Numbered from the stretch's first letter, positions 36,595 to 47,157 are shown. The stretch: 64,000 nt of DNA from Chloroherpetonaceae bacterium (GCA_025055975.1 JANWWM010000075.1:1-64000); one strand, 5' to 3'. Numbers and translations: made by a program. The notes: generated by a model from the sequence alone, not told the origin.

Positions 36595-38535
36595 ATGACG
36601 CTCTCGGTCGTCATCGTCAGTTACAACGTCAAAGACTTTTTGGAACAATGTCTCTGCTCCGTCCAAAAAGCGATGCGCAACATTGACGGCGAAATTTTCG
36701 TGGTCGACAACGCCTCCGTCGATGGCACGCAATCGATGCTCAAAGCCAAGTTCAGCCTTCCGAACGTTCATCTCATCTTCAACGAAAAAAATCTCGGTTT
36801 TGCGAAAGCCAACAATCAAGCCTTGCGCTTGTGCAACGGCAGGTTCGTGCTCGTCTTGAATCCCGACACGCTCTTGCAAGAAGACACGCTCGAAAAGATG
36901 ATTGCGTTTATGGAGACGGATTCCAGCATCGGCGCGGCGGGGTGCAAGGTGCTCAACGCCGATGGGTCGTTTCAACTCTCGTGTCGGCGCAGTTTCCCAA
37001 GTCCCGAAGTGTCCTTCTACAAAATCGTCGGGCTTTCGGCGCTCTTTCCGAAGAGCCGTCGCTTCGCGCGATACAATCTCACCTACCTTTCGACCGAAGA
37101 AACCTACGAAGTCGATGCGCTGATGGGCGCGTTTATGTTTTTGCGGCGCGAAGTGTTGGAGACGGTCGGGCTGTTCGACGAGGCGTTTTTTATGTATGGC
37201 GAGGATTTGGATTGGTGCTATCGCATCAAGCGAGCGGGTTGGAAAATCTATTACTACCCTGGCACGCAAATCATTCACTACAAGGGCGAGAGCGCGAAGA
37301 AAATGAGCTTCAACTACGTGATTCAGTTCTACGAGGCGATGCTGATTTTCGCGCGCAAATACTACTCCTCGTCGAAGTGGTTCGAGGCGATTTTGATCGT
37401 TGGGATTTGCGCCAGAGCCTCGTTGGCGTTTTTGCGTCGGGCGTTGGTTCGTCTGCACGCGCCGCTTCTCGACGCGCTGTGCGTGGCGGTCGCTTGTTTG
37501 ATTGGCTTCAAGTGGAAGTTCAAGGAGTATCCCGAAGCCTTTTTGGAGATTGCGTTGCCCGTTTATGTGGCGGTTCAGACGGCGGCGTTTGCGTCGTTTG
37601 GGCAGTATCGGGAGGGGTATCGTTATTCGCTGAAAAAACTTTTTCCCGCGTTGCTCGTTGGGTTCGCGCTCTCTTCGACGTTCAACTTTTTTTTCAAGGC
37701 GGTGGCGTTTTCGCGGGCGGGGCTTGGATTTTCGTATCTGACGCTTTTCGGCTTGGCGTTTGGGTGGCGCATCGTGGCGCGGCTCATCGTTCAGCGCAGT
37801 TTCAGCGGCGCGTTTGAGCCGCGCAAGCGCGTGGCGATCGTGGGCGCGGACGAGTTCTCGCAAAGCGTCGCCGAAAAACTTGCGCGCGAGGTCGGCAAAA
37901 ACTACGACATCGTCGGCTTCATCGAGACGCGAGAATCCGAAGCGTCTCGTTTGCCTGCGGGCAGCGTTTTGGGAAAAATGGAGAACATCGGCGAAATCGC
38001 GCGCGTCAATCGCCTCGATGAACTCGTCTTCGTTTCGCCTTCGCTCACCAACGCCGACGTGTTGAGCGCCATAACGCGATGCGACGGCAGAGCGATGGAC
38101 TTCAAAATCGTGCCGCAAGGAATGGACGTGATGATTGGCAAAGGCGCCATCGACGAGCTGGCTTCAAGCGTGCCGCTCGCCGACGTGGAGTTCAATCTCT
38201 CGCGCAAATCGCGCCAACTCGGCAAGCGCCTTTTCGACCTTGCGATTCTGCCGCTGATGGCGGCGCTTTCGCCCGCGATGCATCTTGCGGGACGAAAGGA
38301 AATTTTCCGCTCGCTCTGGGACGTTCTCAAAGGCGAAAAAACTTGGATTGGCGCGGCGGAATCCATCGACGGCTATTCCAAGAGCGGCGTGTTCGTCGGC
38401 AAAGCGGGCGTGTGGAGCCTGTGGTCGATTCAGAAAAATCGGAGCGTCGACAAAGAAACGCTCGACATCTTCTACGCCAAAAATTCCTCGCTCGGCTTGG
38501 ACATCGAGCTGCTCGCCAAAGCCTTGTTTCGTTGA
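36595..38535 (+). CDS. GT2 glycosyltransferase fused to a WbaP/EpsE-like Rossmann domain and truncated polyprenyl-P sugar transferase tail
   Basis: MTLSVVIVSYNVKDFLEQCL..VVDNASVDGT..LVLNPDT; TM region; RKRVAIVGADEFSQSVAEKL; RLFDLAILPLMAALSP, VLKGEKTWIGA, YAKNSSLGLDIELLAKAL. Confidence 0.85.
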   Translation: MTLSVVIVSYNVKDFLEQCLCSVQKAMRNIDGEIFVVDNASVDGTQSMLKAKFSLPNVHLIFNEKNLGFAKANNQALRLCNGRFVLVLNPDTLLQEDTLEKMIAFMETDSSIGAAGCKVLNADGSFQLSCRRSFPSPEVSFYKIVGLSALFPKSRRFARYNLTYLSTEETYEVDALMGAFMFLRREVLETVGLFDEAFFMYGEDLDWCYRIKRAGWKIYYYPGTQIIHYKGESAKKMSFNYVIQFYEAMLIFARKYYSSSKWFEAILIVGICARASLAFLRRALVRLHAPLLDALCVAVACLIGFKWKFKEYPEAFLEIALPVYVAVQTAAFASFGQYREGYRYSLKKLFPALLVGFALSSTFNFFFKAVAFSRAGLGFSYLTLFGLAFGWRIVARLIVQRSFSGAFEPRKRVAIVGADEFSQSVAEKLAREVGKNYDIVGFIETRESEASRLPAGSVLGKMENIGEIARVNRLDELVFVSPSLTNADVLSAITRCDGRAMDFKIVPQGMDVMIGKGAIDELASSVPLADVEFNLSRKSRQLGKRLFDLAILPLMAALSPAMHLAGRKEIFRSLWDVLKGEKTWIGAAESIDGYSKSGVFVGKAGVWSLWSIQKNRSVDKETLDIFYAKNSSLGLDIELLAKALFR

Positions 38536-38570
38536 ATTCGTCGTATCTTGTCAAGGAAAACGAACGATTG

Positions 38571-40373
38571 ATGCCACGATACGCGCGCGCTTCACGAGAG
38601 GATTTGCCGTCGCCGAAACTCTCCATAGAATCCCTGCGCCATGCGGCGGAGCTTTTGCGCTACGTGTCGCCCTACAAAACGAAGTTCGCTTTCGCTCTTT
38701 TGGCGCTGCTCTGTTCGAGCCTTCTCGGACTGATTTTTCCCTACATCACGGGCAAATTGGTCGACGGCGCGATCGCGGGAAGAGGCGAAGGCGTTTTCGG
38801 CGACATTGACTCCATCGCGCTCGTCTTGGTTTTGTCGCTGGCGCTGCAAGCCTTGCTGTCGTTTTTGCAATCGGTTTGGTTCGCGGAAGTGGGCGAAAAG
38901 AGCCTTGCGGACTTGCGCAAAGACGCCTATCGCGTCATCATCGCGCTCCCGATGTCGTTTTTTGCGAGTCGGCGCGTCGGAGAACTCACCAGTCGCATCG
39001 CGTCCGATTTGGGTCAAATTCAAGACGTGCTCACGACGACGCTCGCGCAACTGTTGCGCCAAACGGCGATTCTCGTCGGCGGCGTGGTCTTGATTTTTTT
39101 CACCTCGCCGCAACTTTCCGTCGTGATGCTCGCCTCGTTCCCGATTCTCATCGTCGTGGCGGTTCTCTTCGGCAGAAAAATCCGCAAGTTCTCGCGCGAG
39201 GCGCAAGACAAACTCGCCGACGCGAACACCATCGTCGAAGAAACCTTGCAAGGCATCGCCAACGTGAAAGCCTTTGCCAACGAGGGCTTCGAGATTCGTC
39301 GCTATCGGCAGAGCATCGACCTTTTTTTGAGAACCGTTTTGAGAGGCGCGGCGTATCGCGGGGCGTTCCTTTCGTTCATCATTTTTGGCTTGTTCGGCGC
39401 GATTGTGTTGGTGCTGTGGGTCGGGGCGAAAATCGTGCAGGCGGGCGGCTTGACGATTGGCGAACTGACGTCGTTCATTCTCTACGCGACCTTCGTGGGC
39501 GCGGCGATGGGCGGTTTCGCCGAACTGTATAGCCAAGTTCAAAAGGCGTTGGGCGCGACGGAGCGCGTCAGAGAAATTTTGCGCGAAACGCCCGAACCGA
39601 TTGAGCTAAACCCCAAACCCACGTCGCGGATTCGCGGCGACGTGAAGTTTGAAAACGTCGTGTTTAGTTACCCATCGCGCAAAGAAATCAAGGCGCTCAA
39701 AGGCGTATCCTTCGAAGCCAAAGCGGGCGAGCGCGTCGCCTTCGTCGGCAAAAGCGGCGCGGGCAAATCCACCATCGTTTCGCTCTTGCTCCAATTCTAC
39801 AAGCCCGACGCGGGGCGCATCTTGATCGACGGCAAAGACGCAAACGAGTATCCCCTCTCCGAACTGCGAAGTCAGATGGCGCTCGTGCCGCAAGACGTGA
39901 CGCTCTTCGGCGGCACGATTTACGACAACATCGCCTACGGCAACCCCAACGCCACCGAAGCCGAAGTCATCGAAGCCGCTAAGAAAGCCCACGCGCAAGA
40001 GTTCATCGAGAGTTTTCCCGACGGTTATCAAACCATCGTCGGCGAGCGCGGCGTGAAACTGTCGGGCGGGCAGCGTCAGCGCGTCGCCATTGCGCGAGCC
40101 ATTCTCAAAAATCCCGCCATTCTGATTTTGGACGAAGCCACCAGCTCGCTCGATTCCGAATCCGAAAAGCTCGTTCAAGAAGCGCTCGAAACCTTGATGC
40201 GCGGACGCACGTCGTTCATCATCGCGCATCGGCTCTCGACGGTGCGGACGGCGGACAAAATCATCGTCGTGCAAAGCGGAGAGGTCGTCGAAACGGGCAC
40301 GCACGAGGAACTCATCGAGCGCGAAAACGGCGTGTATCGAATGCTCTCGGAGTTGCAGTTCGATTTGAGTTAG
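38571..40373 (+). CDS. ABC transporter, fused permease/ATPase (MsbA-like exporter)
   Basis: Walker A GKSGAGKST; LSGGQRQRVAIARAIL; ILDEATSSLDSES; N-terminal TM domain. Confidence 0.95.
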   Translation: MPRYARASREDLPSPKLSIESLRHAAELLRYVSPYKTKFAFALLALLCSSLLGLIFPYITGKLVDGAIAGRGEGVFGDIDSIALVLVLSLALQALLSFLQSVWFAEVGEKSLADLRKDAYRVIIALPMSFFASRRVGELTSRIASDLGQIQDVLTTTLAQLLRQTAILVGGVVLIFFTSPQLSVVMLASFPILIVVAVLFGRKIRKFSREAQDKLADANTIVEETLQGIANVKAFANEGFEIRRYRQSIDLFLRTVLRGAAYRGAFLSFIIFGLFGAIVLVLWVGAKIVQAGGLTIGELTSFILYATFVGAAMGGFAELYSQVQKALGATERVREILRETPEPIELNPKPTSRIRGDVKFENVVFSYPSRKEIKALKGVSFEAKAGERVAFVGKSGAGKSTIVSLLLQFYKPDAGRILIDGKDANEYPLSELRSQMALVPQDVTLFGGTIYDNIAYGNPNATEAEVIEAAKKAHAQEFIESFPDGYQTIVGERGVKLSGGQRQRVAIARAILKNPAILILDEATSSLDSESEKLVQEALETLMRGRTSFIIAHRLSTVRTADKIIVVQSGEVVETGTHEELIERENGVYRMLSELQFDLS

Positions 40374-40383
40374 ATGAAGCCGA

Positions 40384-40503
40384 CGCTTCGTTCAGAATGA
40401 CGTCAGCGCGCCGTTTTCGTTCAGAATGACGGCGTCAAGCGTTTGCGTTTGTCGTTCCGAGCGTTTTTCCCCGTTTGTCATTCCGAGCGCAAGCGAGGAA
40501 TCC
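40384..40503. repeat. Cluster of dispersed repeat copies
   Basis: CGTTCAGAATGAC twice, then GTCGTTCCGAGCG and GTCATTCCGAGCGCAAGCGAGGAATCC (40477-40503). Confidence 0.75.
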
Positions 40504-40581
40504 ATAAACGACTGCGGAATCTTCGCTCCGTTAGATGACCTTTTGCAACGGGCGAGCGTTCATTCCACGCGCGTCGTCGCG

Positions 40582-41610
40582 CTACGACAGCGCATCGAAC
40601 AAGCTTTCCGAACTTTTGGGCTTTTGGAGGTTGAAACGCTTGTAGGCAAGGTCGGTCGCCAAGCGTCCGCGCGGGGTGCGCATCAAGTAGCCTTCTTGAA
40701 TCAGATACGGCTCGTAGACTTCCTCGATGGTGTCGGGTTCTTCGCCGACGGCGACGGCGAGCGAAGACAGTCCGACAGGCGCGCCGCCGAATTTTTCCAT
40801 CAGCGCCAGCAAGATGCGCTTGTCCATTTCGTCCAAGCCGTATTCGTCGATTTCGAGGGCGGCGAGCGCGGTGCGAGCGACTTCGAGCGTGATGACGTTT
40901 GAACCTCCTACCTGCGCGAAATCGCGGGCGCGTCGGAGCAAGCGATTGGCGATGCGCGGCGTGCCGCGAGAGCGACGAGCGATTTCAAACGCGCCGTCTT
41001 TTTCGATCTCAACGCCCAAAATGCGCGCCGAGCGGAGAATGATGCGCTCGAGCAAATCCGCCGCGTAGTAATCGAGCCTCGACGAAATGCCGAAACGCGC
41101 GCGCAACGGCGCCGTGAGCAAACCCGCTCGCGTCGTCGCTCCAACCAACGTGAATTGCGGAATCGCAATTTGCACGCTGCGCGCCGACGGACCCGAATCA
41201 ATCATAATGTCAATCTTGAAATCCTCCATCGCGGAGTAGAGATACTCTTCCACGACGGGATTGAGGCGATGAATTTCATCGATGAACAGCACGTCGCCTT
41301 TTTCCAGATTGGTGAGCAAGCCCGCAAGGTCGCCCGGCTTGTCCAACACGGGACCCGACGTGGCTTTGATGTTCGCGCCCATTTCGTTGGCGATGATGTA
41401 GGCGAGCGTCGTTTTGCCAAGACCCGGCGGACCCGAAAGGAGCACGTGGTCGAGCGCCTCGCCGCGTCCTTTCGCCGCCTGAATGAAGACGCGCAAATTG
41501 TCGACGATTTTTTGCTGACCCGTGAAATCCTCGAAGCGAACGGGGCGAAGTTTTTCCTCGAACTGCGCTTCGGCGTTGTTTTTCGTCTTGGCTAAACTTT
41601 CGTTTCTCAC
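40582..41610 (-). CDS. ruvB: Holliday junction branch migration DNA helicase RuvB
   Basis: [77 protein letters not shown]; start codon uncertain (GTG at 41610). Confidence 0.96.
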   Translation of the reverse strand: MRNESLAKTKNNAEAQFEEKLRPVRFEDFTGQQKIVDNLRVFIQAAKGRGEALDHVLLSGPPGLGKTTLAYIIANEMGANIKATSGPVLDKPGDLAGLLTNLEKGDVLFIDEIHRLNPVVEEYLYSAMEDFKIDIMIDSGPSARSVQIAIPQFTLVGATTRAGLLTAPLRARFGISSRLDYYAADLLERIILRSARILGVEIEKDGAFEIARRSRGTPRIANRLLRRARDFAQVGGSNVITLEVARTALAALEIDEYGLDEMDKRILLALMEKFGGAPVGLSSLAVAVGEEPDTIEEVYEPYLIQEGYLMRTPRGRLATDLAYKRFNLQKPKSSESLFDALS

Positions 41611-41659
41611 GAGCGTTTCGGATATTTTTTCAATTTACTCCAATTCATCGAGAGCGGCA

Positions 41660-42670
41660 ATGAAACGCGCCTTTTGGTTGATGGCGATCGCGCTTTTCGC
41701 GCCCGTTCTTCGCGGGCAACTTTTTCCCGCCAAGCAAGGCGGCAAGTGGGGCTACATTGATAGGAACGGCGCGCTCGTCATTGCGCCGAAGTTCGATGAC
41801 GCGCGAGGCTTTTCGGAGGGACGCGCCGCCGTCAAAATCGGCGACAAGTGGGGCTACATCGACGAGTCGGGCAACCTCGTCATTCAAGCGCGCTTTTCCA
41901 ACGCCGAACCCTTTTCGCAAGGCTTTGCCGCCGTTCAGACCAAAGATTTCATCGCGGGAACGTCCGCCTCGTTCATTCGCCCCAACGGCGAGGCGCTCAC
42001 GAGCGAAACCTTCACGGAAACAGGCTCTTTCTCCGAGGGCGTGGCGTGGTTCAAAATCGCCGACCGCAGCAAAGTCATCTTGCGCCAACGCTACGGCTTC
42101 ATTGATGCGACGGGCAAGGTCGTCGTTCAGCCCGTTTTGGAACGCGCCTTCAACTTCTCGCAAGGACTCGCCGCCGTTCAGTTCGACGACAAGTTTGGCT
42201 TCATTCGCCTCTCGAACGTCATCAACGATTCGGTTCAAACGTTCGCCATCGCGCCGAAGTATCGCTTCGCAGGCTCGTTCTCGGACGGTTTGGCTCGCGT
42301 GAGAACGAAAGACAAATGGGGCTACATCGATTCGAGCGGCGCGCTCGTCATCGCCGAGCGATTCGACGCGGCGAGCGATTTTAGCGAAGGCTTGGCGAAA
42401 GTTCGCGTCGGCGAAAAATTCGGCTTCATTGATCGACGTGGCGAGGTCGTCATCGCGTTGGAATTTGAATCGGCGGGCGATTTCAGCGAAGGCTTGGCGT
42501 GGGTTTGCAAGAACGGAAAGTTTTTCTACATCGATCGCGAGGGCAAACCCGTCATTGACATCGGGCTGACGGGCGCGAGCAGTTTCAAGAACGGACTGGC
42601 GCTCGTGAGCGCGGGCTCCAAGCAAGGCTACATCAACAAAGAAGGCAAATTCGTCTTTGAATTCAAGTGA
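41660..42670 (+). CDS. WG repeat-containing protein
   Basis: Repeats GGKWGYIDRNGALVIAPKFDDA, GDKWGYIDESGNLVIQARF, KDKWGYIDSSGALVIAERFDAA. Confidence 0.9.
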   Translation: MKRAFWLMAIALFAPVLRGQLFPAKQGGKWGYIDRNGALVIAPKFDDARGFSEGRAAVKIGDKWGYIDESGNLVIQARFSNAEPFSQGFAAVQTKDFIAGTSASFIRPNGEALTSETFTETGSFSEGVAWFKIADRSKVILRQRYGFIDATGKVVVQPVLERAFNFSQGLAAVQFDDKFGFIRLSNVINDSVQTFAIAPKYRFAGSFSDGLARVRTKDKWGYIDSSGALVIAERFDAASDFSEGLAKVRVGEKFGFIDRRGEVVIALEFESAGDFSEGLAWVCKNGKFFYIDREGKPVIDIGLTGASSFKNGLALVSAGSKQGYINKEGKFVFEFK

Positions 42671-43218
42671 TGGAGATTCTCGTCAAGCAAGGCGACATCA
42701 CCGAAGAGCGCGTCGATGCCATCGTCAACGCGGCGAATTCGTCGCTGATGGGCGGCGGCGGCGTTGATGGCGCGATTCATCGCAAGGGCGGACCGAAAAT
42801 TCTCGAGGAGTGCCGAAAAATCCGCGAGCGAGAGCCATACAAAAACGGACTGCCAACGGGCGAAGCCGTCCACACGAGCGGCGGCAACTTGCCGTGTCGA
42901 TACGTGATTCACGCGGTCGGACCCGTTTGGCAGGGCGGGTCGGCGGGCGAAGCCCAATCGCTTCGAAACGCTTATCTCAACTCGCTCAAACTTGCCGAAT
43001 CGCTCGGCGCGAAAAGCGTCGCGTTTCCGAACATCAGCACGGGCGCTTTCGGCTATCCGAAAGACGAAGCGGCGAAGATCGCCATTCAAGCCGCAAGGGA
43101 TTACGCGCATTCGCCCACGCGCATCGAACGCGTCGTTTTCGTGTGCTTCGATGAGGAAAATCTGCGGCTCTATCGCCAACTGCTTTCGGCTTCGTCGCCA
43201 AAAGACGACGCGCGTTGA
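42670..43218 (+). CDS. Macro domain protein (ADP-ribose / O-acetyl-ADP-ribose hydrolase-like)
   Basis: MEILVKQGDITEERVDAIVNAANSSLMGGGGVDGAIHRKGG ... FPNISTGAFGYPKDEAA; start overlaps the WG gene stop (TGATG). Confidence 0.94.
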   Translation: MEILVKQGDITEERVDAIVNAANSSLMGGGGVDGAIHRKGGPKILEECRKIREREPYKNGLPTGEAVHTSGGNLPCRYVIHAVGPVWQGGSAGEAQSLRNAYLNSLKLAESLGAKSVAFPNISTGAFGYPKDEAAKIAIQAARDYAHSPTRIERVVFVCFDEENLRLYRQLLSASSPKDDAR

Positions 43219-44457
43219 TTAGCGTCCCAACAAGAGTTTGACGTAGAACGACGGCTTGCTCAATTCCCTGCGGAGTTCCAAGTCGTCGAACATGCAGGAA
43301 ATCGTCTCGGAAAGCGTTGGACTGTTCCGCGCTCGATTGACGACGAAGTTGAACAGGGCGGGAAAGTTCGCCAAGCGTTGCAACGTGTGGCTGAGCCACA
43401 GTTCGCTTCCCAATTTTTGATAGACGCGCTCGTCGTATCGCTTCAAGAACTCGCGCGAAAACTCTCGTTGGGCGAGGCTTTCGGCGGCGACTTCGGCGGC
43501 GAGTTTGCCCGACTTCATCGCGTTGCCGATGCCCTCGCCCGAAAAGGGGTCGATAAGCGATGCCGCGTCGCCCGCGAGCATAAAGCGCTCGCCTGAAAGG
43601 GCGCGTCGCTTCGAGCCGAGCGGCAAGCCGTAACCTTTGACGCCATTGACCATCGTGGCGCGTTTGAAGCGCGGCGCGATGTCGGGGTGGGTTTCGATGA
43701 TTCGGGCGAGCAATTTTTTCAAGTCCAATCGCTTTTTCTTGACGACGCGCGACAGCACGCCCAAGCCCACGTTGGCGTAGCCGTTGGGCAGAGGAAAAAT
43801 CCAGAAGTAGCCGGGCAAAAGTTCGCGCAAGAAGTGCAGTTCGATGAAGTTTTGCTCGCGCATTCCCGAAACGCCTTTGTAGTAGGCGCGAAGTCCCGCG
43901 CAGAAGTGCGCGTCTTCGGGTTTGAACGTGGCGAGCGTTCGAGTCGTAACGCCGTTTGCGCCGTCGGCGCCGATGAGCAACGCGGCGGTCAGCGTTCCGC
44001 GATTCGTTTTGACCGCTACGCTCTCCTGCCCGATTTGAACCGACTCGGCGAGGGTTTCTTCCAAGAGCGACACGTTTGGGAGCGACTTGACTTCCGACGC
44101 GAGAAAGTTGTCGAAGTCCATTCGCCTTGAAATGAAGCCCGGCGGTTCGGCAACGGTTGCGCGCGGGGATTTGAAGGGCACGTCCAGATGCTTGCCGTTT
44201 GGCGCGACGAAGCGAATGCCATAGGAGCCGAGTTTTTCGGGAAAGGCTTGAAAGCGCTCGTAGAGCGCGGGCGACAGCGCTTTGAGCGTCGAGACGACGT
44301 TGCCGCTCAAAGCGTCGCCGCAGATTTTGTCGCGCGGAAACTTGGCTTTGTCGAGAACGCCGATTCGGAACGCGCCTTTTTGGGCGAGAGCGATCGCCGC
44401 GCTCGCGCCCGCTGGTCCGCACCCCACGATGAGCGCGTCAAAATTCAGTTCAGGCAT
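43219..44457 (-). CDS. FAD-dependent oxidoreductase, geranylgeranyl reductase family
   Basis: DALIVGCGPAGASAAIALAQKG; KICGDALSG; LAGDAASLIDPFSGEGIGNAMKSGK. Confidence 0.88.
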   Translation of the reverse strand: MPELNFDALIVGCGPAGASAAIALAQKGAFRIGVLDKAKFPRDKICGDALSGNVVSTLKALSPALYERFQAFPEKLGSYGIRFVAPNGKHLDVPFKSPRATVAEPPGFISRRMDFDNFLASEVKSLPNVSLLEETLAESVQIGQESVAVKTNRGTLTAALLIGADGANGVTTRTLATFKPEDAHFCAGLRAYYKGVSGMREQNFIELHFLRELLPGYFWIFPLPNGYANVGLGVLSRVVKKKRLDLKKLLARIIETHPDIAPRFKRATMVNGVKGYGLPLGSKRRALSGERFMLAGDAASLIDPFSGEGIGNAMKSGKLAAEVAAESLAQREFSREFLKRYDERVYQKLGSELWLSHTLQRLANFPALFNFVVNRARNSPTLSETISCMFDDLELRRELSKPSFYVKLLLGR

Positions 44458-44499
44458 GCCATTCAAGCGGATGAACGTTGCGCGAAAACGCGATGGAAA

Positions 44500-46980
44500 T
44501 CAAAACGGCGCGTCGTCGCCAACGGAACTTTCAACGCCGACGGGCGCGCCCGATTCGTTTTGAAGCGCGACCAAATCATCAAGCTTCGCGTTCAAATCCA
44601 ACGGCGAGCCATCGAGCAGTTTGAGTTCGACGGGCGGATGCCGTTTCGAGTGTTCTTGATGCATCGCCTCGAATTTTCGCTGCGCGTCTTCGCCCATCTC
44701 TTCGCCGATTTGCTTCCACGAGCGCGCGCCGCGACATTTCGGAAAGCGCGTGCAACTGAGCCACAAGCCGCGTTTGCCGTCGCGCAAATACATTGGCGCG
44801 TCGCATTTCGGACATCGCGCGTCGGTTTCGAGCGGCGGCGTTTTCGGCGGCGCGACGCGACCGTTTTTGTCGAGGTTCAAAATCGCGTCGCAATCGGGGT
44901 AGTTCGAGCACGCCAAAAACCTGCCAAATTTGCCGTTGCGGACGAGCATTCGCCCCGTCTCGCATTTGTAACATCGAATTCCCGTCTCTTGCGGCGCGGC
45001 TTTTTTGAGCGAGAGCGATTTGGCGTTGTCGCACTTCGGATAGCGCGAGCACGAAAGAAATTTGCCCGACTTCGTCCACTTGACGAGCATTCTGCCCTTG
45101 CCGCACTTGTCGCAGACGTCGCCGCCCTCTTTGAACGGCAGAATTGGGTCTTTGGAGCGCGCTTGCAGCGCCGCTTCAAACGGCAGATAAAAATCGTTTA
45201 AGAGTTTTTCGTAGTCGGTTTCGCCCGACGCGACCTTGTCCAAATCGGCTTCCATTTTCGCCGTGAAATCCGTGTTGAACAGTTCGGCGAAATTGGCGAC
45301 GAGAATTTTGCACACGTCTCTGCCGAGTTCCGTCGGGAACAAGCGACGATTGCGATTCTCGACATAGCCGCGCTCGACGAGCGTCGAGAGAATCGTGGCG
45401 TAGGTGGACGGGCGACCGATGCCGTAGTTGTCGAGTTCTTTGACGAGGCTGGCTTCGGTGTAACGAGCGGGCGGCTTGGTGAAATGTTGATTCGGCTTGA
45501 CGTCGGCAAGTTTCATCGGGTCGTTTTCGGCGAGGCTTTTTGGCAGAATCGCGCCGCGTTCTTCTTCGCCGTCGTCTTCTTTGGTGGATTTGCGTTCTTC
45601 GTAATCCAACTCGCGCGCGTCGCCATAAACTTTGAGGAAGCCTTCGAACAGAACGACGCTCCCCGTGGCGCGAAAGAGAAATTCGCCATTGTCGTCGCCG
45701 ATGTCGACGCTGGTTTGTTCGAACTCCGCCGCCGCCATCTGCGAGGCAAGAAAGCGCTTCCAAACGAGTTCGTAAAGTTTGAACTGATCTTTGGCGAGGA
45801 ATTTTTCGATGGCTTTCGGCAGGCGGTCGACGCTCGTGGGTCTGATGGCTTCGTGCGCGTCTTGCGCCGTTTCGGCGGTTTTGAACTGCGTCGCCGTTTC
45901 GGGAACGAACTCTTTGCCGAAGTGGCGGCTGATGAAGTCTCGCGCTTCGGCTTGGGCTTCTTTGCTGACGCGCTTCGAGTCGGTTCGCATATAGGTAATC
46001 AAGCCGACCGCGCCTTCGCCGCCAAGCTCGATGCCTTCGTAGAGTTGTTGCGCCAGACGCATCGTTTGCTTGGAGCCGAAGCCGAGTTGATTCGAGGCGG
46101 CTTGTTGCAGAAGCGACGTCGTAAACGGCGGAGGCGGATTGCGTCGAACCTTGCGCTTTTTGATTTCAAGAATCGAGTAGAGCCGCGCCTTGATTTTTTC
46201 CGCGACGGCTTTCGCGTCGGCTTCGTTGGAAAGCTCAAAATCCTTGCCGTTGATTTTGACCAACTTGGCGGTTACGACGTCGCCGCTTTTGGCGACGAAA
46301 TCGGCGTAAATCGACCAATACTCTTTGGGCTTGAAGGCTTCGATTTCGTCTTCGCGCTCGCAGACGAGGCGCAGGGCGACCGACTGCACGCGCCCCGCCG
46401 ATAGCCCGTGCAAGACCGTGTCCCAAAGGAACGGGCTAACCTTGTAGCCGACGATTTTGTCCAACGCCTGTCGCGCTTGTTGGGAACGAACAAGCTTGTA
46501 ATCGATGTCGCGCGGATGTTGAATCGCCTCGCGCACGGCTTTTTCGGTGATTTCGTTGAAGACGGCGCGGCGAATGGGCTTGCGCGCCTCTTGCACCTCG
46601 TTGGCGATGTGCCAAGCGATCGCTTCGCCCTCGCGGTCAGGGTCGGTCGCCAGAAAAATCTCGCTCGATTCTTTGGCGAGCTTTTTCATTTCGCGCACGA
46701 CTTTCTCTTTGCCCTCGATGATTTCGTAATGCGGCTCGTAATGACGCTCGAAATCAAGCCCGATTTCTTTTCTCGGCAAATCTTTGATGTGCCCCATTGA
46801 TGCGAAAACGGCGTAATCCTTGCCGAGATATTTGTTGATGGTTTTCGCCTTCGCGGGCGATTCGACAATCACCAACCGCTTGCCTTTTGCCGAAGCGGTC
46901 GCCGTCTCCGCGCCTTTCGAGGCGGAGCCGCCCTCGCGTTTTGGTTCAGCAGGTTTGGAGGAACTCTTTTTCGTTGCCAT
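44500..46980 (-). CDS. topA: DNA topoisomerase I
   Basis: KRLVIVESPAKAKTINKYLGKDYAVFASMGHIKDLP; LGFGSKQTMRLAQQLYEG; LITYMRTDS; three C-terminal C4 zinc fingers. Confidence 0.97.
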   Translation of the reverse strand: MATKKSSSKPAEPKREGGSASKGAETATASAKGKRLVIVESPAKAKTINKYLGKDYAVFASMGHIKDLPRKEIGLDFERHYEPHYEIIEGKEKVVREMKKLAKESSEIFLATDPDREGEAIAWHIANEVQEARKPIRRAVFNEITEKAVREAIQHPRDIDYKLVRSQQARQALDKIVGYKVSPFLWDTVLHGLSAGRVQSVALRLVCEREDEIEAFKPKEYWSIYADFVAKSGDVVTAKLVKINGKDFELSNEADAKAVAEKIKARLYSILEIKKRKVRRNPPPPFTTSLLQQAASNQLGFGSKQTMRLAQQLYEGIELGGEGAVGLITYMRTDSKRVSKEAQAEARDFISRHFGKEFVPETATQFKTAETAQDAHEAIRPTSVDRLPKAIEKFLAKDQFKLYELVWKRFLASQMAAAEFEQTSVDIGDDNGEFLFRATGSVVLFEGFLKVYGDARELDYEERKSTKEDDGEEERGAILPKSLAENDPMKLADVKPNQHFTKPPARYTEASLVKELDNYGIGRPSTYATILSTLVERGYVENRNRRLFPTELGRDVCKILVANFAELFNTDFTAKMEADLDKVASGETDYEKLLNDFYLPFEAALQARSKDPILPFKEGGDVCDKCGKGRMLVKWTKSGKFLSCSRYPKCDNAKSLSLKKAAPQETGIRCYKCETGRMLVRNGKFGRFLACSNYPDCDAILNLDKNGRVAPPKTPPLETDARCPKCDAPMYLRDGKRGLWLSCTRFPKCRGARSWKQIGEEMGEDAQRKFEAMHQEHSKRHPPVELKLLDGSPLDLNAKLDDLVALQNESGAPVGVESSVGDDAPF

Positions 46981-47131
46981 ATCGCGCAAATGTTCGTTTT
47001 GAATTCAGCGTCGTCGTTGGCGATGAAACGTCGTTTTGCGGACTTTTGGTCATCGTTTCGTTTTTGAGGGTTGCAAAAAAAGCGAAGCGAAGGGAAAAAA
47101 CAAATTCGCCATCGCAGACCTTGCCCCTGAC

Positions 47132-47157
47132 CCTTCTCCTTTGCGAAGGAGAGAAGA
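47132..47157. repeat. Palindromic CTTCTCCTT/AAGGAGAGAAG element
   Basis: CTTCTCCTTTGCGAAGGAGAGAAG plus flanks; related inverted copy near 56240. Confidence 0.6.

Noticed and set aside
40426-40902. 158 aa ORF containing VIPSASEESI
   Set aside because: Starts in the repeat cluster and runs antisense to ruvB.
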